Shown here: positions 13,385-25,700 of the stretch, one piece after another | Numbering within the stretch: position 1 is the first letter of the stretch | How the letters are laid out: every line of letters starts with the position of its first letter | NCBI GenBank assembly: GCA_021014325.1 | Contig: CM037457.1 | Span: 6,988,721 to 7,052,720, forward strand | From: Plazaster borealis | Taxonomy: Eukaryota > Echinodermata > Asteroidea > Forcipulatida > Labidiasteridae | Direction of reading: 5' to 3' | Length of the DNA: 64,000 bases | Translations under genes and position numbers: made by a program | Notes under the pieces: model-generated | What the model saw: only the letters and a program-made list of their open reading frames with translations | Database searches by the model: none | Told to the model about the DNA's origin: nothing

Positions 13385-13612
13385 CTACATACCATTCTCT
13401 TGAATCTCAGTCTCATTAGACTGGCCAACATCCTCAGTCAAGGCATCCCCTGCACCATTACTGATGATAGGTGTAACATGGTTAGCATCTGGCTCCTTTA
13501 AGGCTTCTGGGTCTCCAGCCAGGGAAGCTTCTCCAGAGGCAATGGTCTCAATGATTTCTGCTAAGATAACGGATGGAGCTTGCTCTTCTGCAACTTTCAT
13601 TTCAATATCAAC
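13385..13612 (-). CDS. PCM1: PCM1 last coding exon (residues 2145-2219)
   Basis: It encodes ASLAGDPEALKEPDANHV, the counterpart of vertebrate AGNSETLKEPE, and ends with TAG at 13387-13385. The acceptor is TTATTTCAG. Confidence 0.92.
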   Translation of the reverse strand, partial: VDIEMKVAEEQAPSVILAEIIETIASGEASLAGDPEALKEPDANHVTPIISNGAGDALTEDVGQSNETEIQENGM

Positions 13613-13685
13613 CTGAAATAATGAGACAGAATTGTAGAACATGAATTGAGCAAGATAAGTAATACATTAACTTTCACTTCATTTA

Positions 13686-13718
<33 letters not shown>

Positions 13719-16700
13719 GATAATAATAATACAGCATTTATATAGCGCCCAAATTCATGAAAAACAGGCTCTCAGGCTCTGTACACAAATTATTAAGGAA
13801 ATAGTTACATTAAACATTACCATTAAAAACCACTACAGAAACAATTTAAAAACAAAACAGGAAAATTACGTGATAAAAATCACGTAAACTGTATTTAAAA
13901 TGCCAATAATAAGAAGCCATCAATAAAAAATGTAAAATGCAGTTTTTTATTTTTATTTTTGCTGTTTGGTGAGTTGCAGATAAGTATTTTATATTACTCT
14001 GATAATAATAACAATAGATGTAATTATTGCATAGGGGATAAAAAAATACCATATTTAGGCAAATCAGACAGGATAATAAAAAATATTACCAGAGTCACAT
14101 ATAGAGCACTTATCTACTAATACGATACATAAGGCGCTTGAAAAAAGGAAAACATTTTTAAGACCAGTTTTTTTTAAATCTGAATTATGAGACTTATTCA
14201 TGTAGCACCTTACAAGGTGCAGCGGCGCACTGAGCAGCCACTATCAGAAACTCCAGGGCAAACCCCTTCTCTTAACGATAAGTGTAACTGGGTTATTTTT
14301 TACGCGCATTACACAAAACACGGGACCTACAGCTTTATGTCCCATCCGAAGGACGAAGCAATAATGGATACAAGTGTCACGACCGAGACTCGAACCCAAA
14401 CTTTGTGATCAGAAACACCAGAGCTTGAGTTCGAGCCCAGAATGCATGACTGATTGGCTACGACCCTTCATTCTAGATCTCCCTCTTGGTCAGGAGAGAA
14501 CAGTTGCTCTTGTTTGACAGTATAAACACATTCATTGATATCGAAGGTTGATTCAATGAAATCTTGATAGCTTGAATAAATGTATTCTTTTAAAACCTAT
14601 TACATTGTGTAACACTGTTTTGACAAGCAACCTACCTCAGCCAGACTTGTCATCTTTGGTGGTAGATCATCAATTGTCACCTCATAGTTATTGGCCTCAA
14701 TGTTACCATTGGGTAGGTTGGACTGGGTGGTGGGTGTTGCTTGCTGCTCTTCCACATCTTGCTGCTGAGAGTCTTTATCAGTCTTAGGTGGATCTGCTGC
14801 ATCAGAGTTGGGCTGGGTATTGGGCTCTGTACCCTGTGAGAGCACATTTGCAACATTACATCAGGACAAAATCCACCAGTTGAATGAATAACTGGGTTAT
14901 GATATATTATATAATATATTATAACTGGGTTATAATATATTGATGTGTTGTGTCTTCCACAGTATGTTTCAATATCAAAGACCGAGCAGAGGATAGATAG
15001 TTCCCATTTTAAGGGCAAATTGAATGCACCACATGCGGCACGCAGTAGTTTAATGAAATGTTGTGCATGATTGGTCAGTGAACCACTGGCTGCGTAGAAA
15101 AGTTAGAATGCTAGACACAGCTCAAAGCCAAAACCCAAGTTGCCTGTAAAGATTTAGTCTATCGGGAACATAAAAAAACAAACCTAATTAGTTTCATCAG
15201 AAATCTCATAATAGAGTTGATGCAACACCAATCCTCCAGAGATAAATTTTTGTCTGAAATACTGATAAAAGTCAAGGGAGTTTCGAGACCCAACATGTAT
15301 CACTATTGGTTATTTTGATTGCCACAATCATAATAAACTAAATACAAATGTAAACAATATCTCTGACAAAATGTTAATTGTTTTGCATCGTTTTCTCTAA
15401 AACATGACAACCAAAATTGATGAAATATTCAGTCTGTCTGGTGCGTTCATTGAAAACTAAAAGATGGGAAATAGTTTACTCTTCCAAAATCAACGACGTA
15501 TTTTCCCTTTCTCAAAGATGACTTACCTGGTCGTCTTCCTCCACTTGTGCAGCTGCAGCCCCTATGCTTGTAATGGTCTCATCCTCTCTTGCACTCATCT
15601 CATCACATTCATCATCATCTTCACCACTACCAAGACTGAAAATGGTCAAAGAATGTGCAACTATTATATTTTATCATGGCTAGGTTTGAGGCTAAAAAAA
15701 AGAACAAAAAATGCATAATAAAAAAAAAAGAAGGGTAACTCTTTGTCATTGTCCTAATGCATTGTTATTTTAATTATGCATCTATGGTTTTTCCTACAAT
15801 CATATTTAATAGTTAGTATGTTTTCAATAATTGATCCTATGAGTGATTGGCGATGCATTGTGTACATTGAAACTTGACACACATCCAATAGGTGTAAAAG
15901 GACAGGCCACAGCGGGCATACTGGGTTATTTTTCCCTCGTTTACGTTATTCTGAGTATTTGCATACAACTAGGAACAATGGATTTACCCAGTATTGCACC
16001 CTAGTGCGCCCAAAAGTCTCTCATTACACAAGAATGAAGGTTTGTATTTCTAAGATTTCTTAATTCTTAAATGTTAAGGAAAATAATAAGAAGAGAATGA
16101 TAACTCACTAATTGACAGCATTTGTCTCACTCATTGATAGCTCAATCTTGACTTGGTCTTTAACCAGTGCACTCTCGCTATCACTGTAGTAAAAAACAAG
16201 AAAACCTAGTTTGTAATCTTTAGCATGGTAGAAATCTATCACAAAACATTATTTTGGAAATGAAAAATATCTGGAGTTATGGAAAATATAAGATGTACTT
16301 AGCATGCTTGGCGTTTATCTCAGCAGCATTACGGGAATGCTCCATTAAAGCCTTTCCGAGTTTGAAGCCCCAAACTCGGAATTCCACATCCTTTTTAATG
16401 AACGACTTGTTTACATTTGATCTACGTGTGTCAATAAACTTATCGGATTAGTAAGAGTTAATCCTCTTAACCAATGTAAACACTAGGACTGGAAGTTTGT
16501 AAAAAATAAATATACTACAGAAGGCCGTTTTCTTCTTCTAAAATCCTAATACATTGTTAATATGTACAAAAAGTTAACATAGTTTCATGTTTCAATCATG
16601 AAAAAGGACCAAGTACGACCTGAGAACCGATCTTGTACGTCGCCTGCGCTGCCTCGAAAAGGCCGAGGTACGTGCGGATTGATTTGTACTGATTGTGCAT

Positions 16701-19700
16701 TTGTTGCTTCGTCATGTCGTAGAGCATGGTCATGTCTTGTAAAATGATTATGATTGCAACATTTATAAAGAAACTAAGTAAAGATATTTAGTTTATTTGT
16801 ATACCAATTTGTGTTTTGTTTGATTTAACCCAAAAAGTGAAGCAATTCGCGCAATGGTGCACTGCACTATTTTTTCTCTGGCGTAGTTTTATGTACACGC
16901 ATTTACACATGTAAACCCATTGAAAAAGTGGTACCATCATAAAGCTTGCTGTCTGCAGATTCTATTTTCATTCATAAAATTTGTCAATCACGTCATAATA
17001 AGCCAATAGCAGCGCTTGTTACAGAGCTAAAACACGTAAACAACTATTTCACTTGTGCTTGTTCATCCGGGAAATGTGATTCGCCAAGTTGTATCACATG
17101 ATCGGTTTCATCGTCTTACTCCCTGAACGTACACGTACATTATCAGTACAGTTTGCACGCCGATATCAAGAGCCAGACTATCTAGTTCGTTCATGAATTA
17201 ATGCACGCAAAACCTGTTTGACGTGTACCGAGGGAAATCTTCGGTGTGTCGGAGCCAGAGTTTGACATCAATTTAGGCATTTTGAGTTTGAGTTTGTACA
17301 CGTAGTTTCTGAATTACTACAGTATTTGTGTTTTTAAAACAAATTTGTGATATTTTACGACAGAAATGTCACGAAATGAGACCGATCTATGGGGACATAT
17401 TCGACCGAGCGGTGTGCGCTGATGCGTGTACTATGTGTGTGTCGAGTTTTCTTTCTGTGCACAAACAACTGGTTTTCTCGGAATAATTTTTTTTTGGTCG
17501 GGCAATGCTTGGGTCTAAATCCCCTCTCCTGGGGTTCTATGGAGGGATAATCAATACAATCTATATACCATTGGAAAGCTGAATTATTGGACAATATGAA
17601 AATACTATAAACTCAATTTCAGTTTTTTGCTACTTTGTCCGGGTTTCGTGGGAACAGGTCACCGTTTAAGAAGTGTAGGTTGCCTCAGAATTAAGATTAC
17701 CTACGGCAAATGTTCCTGTCCGTCCAACAGACGATCGTTTGCACGTAAACATGTACAGGCAGAAACAACTTTCTTTAAAAAAAACTTCTTAAAAAACATC
17801 AAATAGCTTGAGGATTTACGGACGTAAACTAGCCTTGATCAGGCTGTGCAAAAGCTTTTTACCCCATTGCCCGAATACGATGCCTCTCTCTGCAGCTTCC
17901 GAAGATGGTACATGAAGAACCAATGGCAGGACTATAAGTCAACGACTTACATGTATGGATGTACATGTAGCCTACTCTGTAGTGTATAAAGCCCATATTC
18001 ACACATGTGTGAAATGGGCTTTATTAATAAGATGGCTGCAGCCCCCCCCCCCCCAAAATACCATGATCCCTTGCTACGAATTTTACGAGCGCTGATGTTG
18101 TCGCCTTGCATGACTGATTTAGCAAGCTTACATTGTACATCATCCAATATATTTTATAATCATACAACCAGAATGTATTTGATAATGCATCAGTAAATCC
18201 ACAAATCAATTCAACATGCAGGTCGCTTGTAAGCTTGGACATTGATGGCAGGGTTTTAAATGGTTAATCAAAACTGTTTTCGCTTGTATGCATTACTTTT
18301 AATACAAAATCATTCTAAATTATTTTGTTAAAGCGCTAATGCTTCAATACGTTTCCATCTTATCATAATATTGCCGTTGTGGGACATTTGCATACTTGAT
18401 AATATTTGTAAAAGGGGGTTAAGAAAGTCCAAACTACTTTGATTAATAATATTTCCTTTCTGTGAAGGCAGAATATTTGTTTAAAGAGTAAGAAAGACCG
18501 AACTCCATATTTGTCATTATATGTCCCGTTGTTGGGACACTTCCATAGTGGAGAAAGAAACACAATATTACATCCGGGTAAAAGAAATCGGATTGCATTC
18601 AGTGCTAGGGCTAATAATACGAAATGGATTGGCCCTACTTATGGGGCTACATGGACTAGCCCACCTTGTTGGGCTGTTATGGCTCTCACTTCTAAAAGAT
18701 CGGTCTTAACGTAGAGGAAGGTCCATTACAGCCCACCCCAGTGTCTAAAATGCTAGGTTTTAAAATCAAAGTACGAGCAAGTCGTACCACATTGATTGCA
18801 AATATCTCCCCTTATAAACATCGCATACTACTCCTACATACTTCACCCTATTCCTTAAATTTGTGGAACATGATGGGGCTTACCAAACGATTATTTTGAC
18901 CAGATATGATGTTTTGAAATTACAAATAAAACAAATAATATTAAAAACTGTACATGTACACATGTATTAAGACATGGCGACAGCCCCTATGCCTTTACTG
19001 TTGTTGGCCCAATAGTCAACATGTGGTACGGAAAACAAATTGCTGGCTGGCGCCGCACAAAGCATGGCGGGTCTGTATCACATGTTGGATGGAGAACTCT
19101 GCAACCCTTGCTCTATGCATGGAGGAAGGCTCTATGCACGCTCTATGCATGCTGCAACGGACTGCTCCACGCATCACTGGTTAAAAGTAGTACCGGCTTC
19201 TTACACTCTTCGTCCAGTTAATGGGATTAAAAGTCTATGTTTGTCGAAGGGATTACAATGAGATAAGGAGTTGAAGTAGGTAAACTTTGAAAAGGATGTT
19301 TTAGCTTTAATGGAGCATTCCCGTAATGGTGAAATGCAACTAATTTCTAACAGCTAGGGTGCCTAAATCAAATCCAACTTGCGAAAATGAGTTTGTTATT
19401 GAAGGTTAAGTCAAAGTCAAACATTCCTATGATTATGATTTTTTTTTGTCAGCACAAATCAGGCTTGGTGTTTGGTCCTTGGAAAAAAGTGGGAACACTT
19501 CATTGAGTACAAGGGCAGACCTACATGTGCACATGGTGTAGGCTTTAATAGACTATCGGAAATCAGACTAAGTAGGCAGAATATCATGCCTGACAAATGT
19601 GTAAAAGACATGCATCACTTTTGAGGAATGGAGGTAACTGGTGTGTGTGGATAAACTCAGAGCTGCATCCAATACTACCCAAACTACTAGCCAAGGTACT

Positions 19701-22700
19701 AGCCAAGGTACTACCCAAAGTACTAACTAGCCAAGGTACTAGCCAAGGTACTACCCAAAGTACTAGTCAAGGTAATACCCAAAGTACTAGCCAAGGTACT
19801 AGCCAAGGTACTAGCCAAGGTACTACCCAAAGTACTAGTCAAGGTACTACCCAAAGTACTAGCCAAGGTACTAGCCAAGGTACTAGCCAAGGTACTACCC
19901 AAAGTACTAGCCAAGGTACTACCCAAAGTACTAGCCAAGGTACTAGCCAAGGTACTAGCCAAGGTACTAGCCAAGGTACTAGCCAAGGTACTAGCCAAGG
20001 TACTAGCCAAGGTACTAGCCAAGGTACTAGCCAAGGTACTAGCCAAGGTACTAGCACAGGGTAAAACTCTTTTTTAGTCCACACTAGCATCCACCCTCCA
20101 TTCTTACTTGGTGTTCAGAAAGGAAGCATTGCTATGAAAAACTGTTCTTGTTCCCTGTTGACTTTTGATTAGCACATGAAAATTTAGCATCTCTATTTAA
20201 GCTACTAATGCAAGTCCTTTCCTAACTTGCTAAATTCCTCATTGGGAATTGCATAAACCTCAACACACAAGGTCATCTCAACTCTGAATCAAACTTACTC
20301 ATCTTGCTCACTGGTCTCCATATTACGAGCCAAGTCATCATCCCGAGTCTGTTAAGAACAAGATCAATATTGTAAGATGTACGCTGAGGAACATCCACAA
20401 GACCAACACATTGCATAGATTGATGCATAAGAATGATGAAGCTTAAGAGACTTCATTAGTGTACGGATGCACAGTACCCACTTCATCATATTCTAATCAG
20501 TACAGATGCAGTAAATCTGAACACTTCAAAAGAACCTATTTAATGGCGGCAACAAGGATAATTTAATTTATTCAAAGATTTGGTCAAAGATACAGTTATA
20601 TTATAATAATAATTAGTTCTTATATAGCACAATTAACAATAACAAATCAATGCGCTTTACATTAGTGCCCTGGTCATTGGGCCAATAACACTCCTGTAAT
20701 CTTTCTCAGCTCCCTTGGGGAGTATACAGCCTGAGCTGCCATGGCGCTCAGAAGGCTTTTTCAAACACAATATCAACCTCTACCCTCGCAGGTACCCATT
20801 TATACCCCTGGGTGAACAGAAGCAATAACAGTAAAGCATCTTGCTCAAGGACACAAATGTCATGGCCGGGATTCGAACCCACACATCGATGACTTAACAC
20901 CAAAACTTGAATTTGATGCTCTAAACCGCTCGGCCATGACACCCTATATATGCAACAGTTACCCTGGATTGTTACAATTCAAAATAAAAACATTACAATT
21001 AGGTCTAATGACAATGTTTTTACATATTAAAATGCTACTTCATGGTTCAAAAGGAGGCCAGTTTGTGCAGGGGACACAACCTCTTTATCATAATTTCAAA
21101 ACTGTAATTGATTAGGCCTACTTAAATAATGTAATTTTCAAATAAGAGCGGTTAGATATCCATACAATTTGCAATAAAAATACTAATTATCTTGACTTAT
21201 TTCTTTTGTTATACACAAAACTCAGCCTACCTTTCCAAGTTCTTCCTCTTCCCTGGAGGTTGCCATGTCCATAGCCGACTCCAGAGCTACCTCATCAAAT
21301 GAAGGCTTCTGGGAAGGCTGAGGAGCGACTGGCACTGGAGTAACACTAGAGGGCTCTTCTGCATTACCTGATAAGCTGGAGTCATCCTCACTGTCAGAGC
21401 TGCTACCTATTGGTTGCAAAAAAAACCACAGGAACAGTCATATTATTGATTATCTGACCAAGTATTGTTCTCATGCATATCACTGTTAATCATCAAGTCC
21501 CTGAATCCTTAAGAGACCGTACATTTTTGTAAAGATCATCACCATACAACCTAGACATTGCTAATCTTGTGGATTTTTTGCCCCGTTATTTTCAGGAAAA
21601 ATGTTGGAATTTTTTTTAAGAAACAGAAATACATGGTTTGGTTTTAGAATTGTACATTCTATGTTAACATGGAAAACATTGGAAAATGTCAAGTGGGTCG
21701 GATACTTTTTTCTTTGACCCACTTGTTAGATGAAGTAGGTTCAAATCTTACGGCCATTTGCAGCCGCTATGGGCATTTTGGTACAAGCTGATTGTGGCCG
21801 CTATGGTCTCTTAAGGATTAATGATGTTAACCCATTTGCAAAGTGAATAATTATGTAAAATGAGGATTTGATTATGCTTGAACTAGTATTTCCCCTGACT
21901 AAGTGAGGTGGTAAGAATTCAAATTGATGATCAAAATTTATTCAGCCTGTGAGCTGACAATGCAGCACTCACACAAATGCACTTTGATTCCATCCACACA
22001 TACAAATTGTGAGTTTTTGATACATCAGGCATGCAACTGCCCGATGAAAAAAAAAGAGGAAAATTTTCAAAGGCACAACGCAAGCGCGGAGCGAGGCAGC
22101 CAAAACGCCAAGGGACATGAGACCCACAATGGTACCCTAGAAAATGTTGGGATTTATTATGCTCTTAGGTGCATTCTTAGCATGTACAGGCCTGTGAATG
22201 GACCCTTAAAAAAAGAGCTGAAACACTACATGATGTAAGAATGATCGTGGAACGTCAAGTGAGCGCGCGTCACACACTTACGTTAGTCAAATTAGGGCAC
22301 CCCATTGATCCAGTAACTAGGCTTATTTCACATTATTGTAGTTGTACATTGTTGTTGGCAAGCATATATTAGGCTTTTAAAAATTGTAAAAAAAAACGAT
22401 TTATTTTTATTTTTAGGGCTGATCATTTTTTTTAAAACGCGGAAATGCGGAAGAGTTGCATGCCTGATACATAGAGTTAGAGGAAAAAGCTCATAAATTA
22501 CACAAAACAAGAAATTGTTACACTCATGTTTCCTTTACGGCAAATCTTCACAGCGAAGTGATAATATTAGCAGGAAATGAGGGCGGTAAACACTGAAAGT
22601 ACCGCGGTAGGCTGCCTCACGTTTGACTGACCATGTTTGACCGAACTATCTTGATTTACTCAAACCTACCTTCATCCTCTGAACCATCTTCTTCCTCAGC

Positions 22701-25700
22701 CCCTGTACCAGTTTCAGTTCCTGTCTCTGTCCCAGTTACTCCTTCCTCTTCTTCTTCTTCTTCTTCTTCATCTTCTCCAAGCTCGACGGCTTCTTTCCTG
22801 AGTTTATTGCCAGCAGTATCAAGGTCCTGCATCAAGCGAAAGAAGGCCAGCTCATTGAAGAGGATCTCAGAGATGTCCACTAAGAGGTCCTCACCACACT
22901 CTCGCATTCTGAAAAAAAAACCACCACAGAATTAAAAGAAAGATGTTGGAGGATTTCTTAACCGATCCTATCCTCAAATTCAAGTTACATACATGCCAAC
23001 ATTGAAACCTGAGAAATAGGAACACCAGTTTTACGAGTTCACAGATAGCGACGCAAGAAGTCGTGCGAGTAAAGCTTATTACATGTACACATACAAATAT
23101 GTACGTATTTAAAACAATGTACACAAATCACTGTATGCCGTAAGAAAATCTCTACTGTTGCAAGCAAATGGCACCCTCTTTTGCCAGAACTTTTTTATTT
23201 TGTTCATTGCTGTCTCTTGTCAGAAATAGGAATGTTCTGTTTTTTTGCAGCCTGTAATCTAAAATATCTGGACAATTTCAATTAAATCTGAACAGTTGAC
23301 ACCTATGAAGTTATAAGACAGTCACCCAAATTGTACATATGAATTTACAGATTTTGACTGACTTTAAAGGCCCTGTACACTATTGGTAAGATCGAAAAAC
23401 ACAAATGTTCACAGATTCACACATAACTTACATGATGTAAAGTAAGTAATGGTAGAAAGGGTTCCTTAAAATAATTCTGCCTAAAATGCTATCGTTTCTG
23501 AGAAATGAGTAAAACAATAGTTTTTATCACGCGTGATAATAAACTCGATGTTTGAAAAACAGAAAACACATAAGGTCTCTTTTCACTATTTTCTCGTGAC
23601 CTTGATGACCAATTGAGATCAAATTTTTACAGGTTTATTTCATGTATATGGTTAATCACACAAAACATGAACTTTGTTTGCGACTGTTTTGTCAGCTCTA
23701 CCAATCCTGTATAATACCTTTAAAAGAAAACAAAATTACAAAATAAATTGTTATTGTGATCAATTCCATCCAAATCATAAAAAATCACATGTTAGTTTTG
23801 AAGATTTCAGGTAATTGTAATTAAAAGGATAGTTATCAAATAAAGATTTTTTTTCCCTTATTCTAGTTTTCAATAAACACAATCAATCAGTGAACATTTC
23901 CACAAATTTGGTTGTCACATTTTTGAGAAAACTACAAGAAGTAAGTATTGTCAGTGACTTCGTGCATGTGTTCATTTTGATTTTTGCAATAGACTGTGCA
24001 AGTCTCAAGCTATCGAAAACGAGAAAACAACTCTGTTGATTTGTTAAACTTATTTTACTTTCAAATGTGTCATGGCTAAATTTTACTTTCCTAACAATAT
24101 GATATAGTTTTTATAGCCATAATCTACGACCCAAGTATTTGAAGAAAACCCCCCAGAATTGCACAGAAAACTAAATATGGTTGATACAAACTTGGTCCCG
24201 GAAGTTCAAATATGCGGGAGACTTGCACAGTCTATTAAAAAAAACAACACTAGTTTTTTGGGGCCTATAAATGATATTTTCTTTCCTTTAACTAAAGACA
24301 GAAGTACATGTTTTTCTCTGAAGGATTAGTACAGGAATAAACATTGAAATAGTGAGCATTCAAATTGAAACTAATGAAGTAATTTCTTATCAATAAAAAT
24401 CCTGTACTTTTTCTGAACCATTGAGAACAAGTTTCCAACTCACTTCCTTCCAGAGAATTTGGCCAATGAATCCTGCAGAATGGAGCCAAGCTGTCTATTG
24501 AAGAAGCGGACAAACTCCCGGCTGTCATCACGTTGCTTAGAGAGTGTCAAGACCAGACGTCTGATATAGGATAGAAGCTGTGGGGAGCAGACATCATCCA
24601 TGTGTTCCTTGAGGTAAGGAATGACTTCTTGCATGATGCTTTTGATCTGGAGGTCTAGTTGACGAGTGTCTATTCTTGGGTACTGTACAAATGGATCAGC
24701 AACAAATTTAGGTATTAATTTTGATTTTGTTGTATTTGGCACCTTACTGTATCAGAGCCTGGGCCTGCTGGTCTTTAGAGAACTGACAAACGAATTGATG
24801 ATGCATTCTTCAAGGGTTGCTGGACACAGATTACCTAATAATGGCCAGGGGTGCATGGTGCTGCCCAGCCACCCAGGGCTCGAATTTTACACTGGAACGC
24901 AGGCCCGAGGCCAGTAGTTTTAGCGTTGGGCTAGTAAACTTTTTGACCGGACAAGTCCGGCAGTATTGTGTTTTTTAATTGAATATTAATGAAGAATAAT
25001 ACCTCACTGTGTAATGTCTTGAACAACAAATAATATGTTCAAATGTTGACTTTGATCTGATGAATTGCCATTCAATTCTATTGAGTAATGACATAATGAA
25101 GTATACTTAATACCCCTAAAGACAAATGAAATCAATCTTCCCTTACATGTCTTAGCGCCTGTCAAATAAAAAACAGTTAAAGTAAATGCACAATCTTCCC
25201 TTACATGTCTTAACGCCCGTCAAATAAAAAACAGTTAAGTTAAATGCATGTTAAATTGGGTTACAAAGATTTCTCTTATTTTTATTCTGGTCTTGTAAAA
25301 AGACTTCTGGTCTAGTAAACATTTTGAACCACAAGGCCTGTGGTCTTGTGGATTTTCAACCCAAATTCCAGCCCTGCCACCGGTCACCCTTACATAACCA
25401 TAGTCATCAGTTACCACAATTGTTTGAGTTTTCAACCCCTTACTTTTGAAAGCTTAGGACTTCATGTAACTTTTGCTCAACAATGCATGGCTGGCTTATC
25501 CAAAAGGTTTACAAACACACCCATAAGAATAGATCATAAGGTCTAGACTCAGAACTTTACACCCTACAATCTGGCATATTGGAATGTTGTACGTATCATT
25601 TCAAAAAAGGTAGAACCAAGTACAATGAATTAATGGTCAGAACCAATCTGGAGATGATGATGATAATGGTTGAAATATTTTACTTTTAATTTATCAAAAC

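Noticed and set aside
19597..20064. A 155-residue frame of Ser-Gln-Gly-Thr repeats, and similar frames on the minus strand
   Set aside because: It is the 12-bp minisatellite read in frame. There is no start context, splice support or non-repeat coding sequence.
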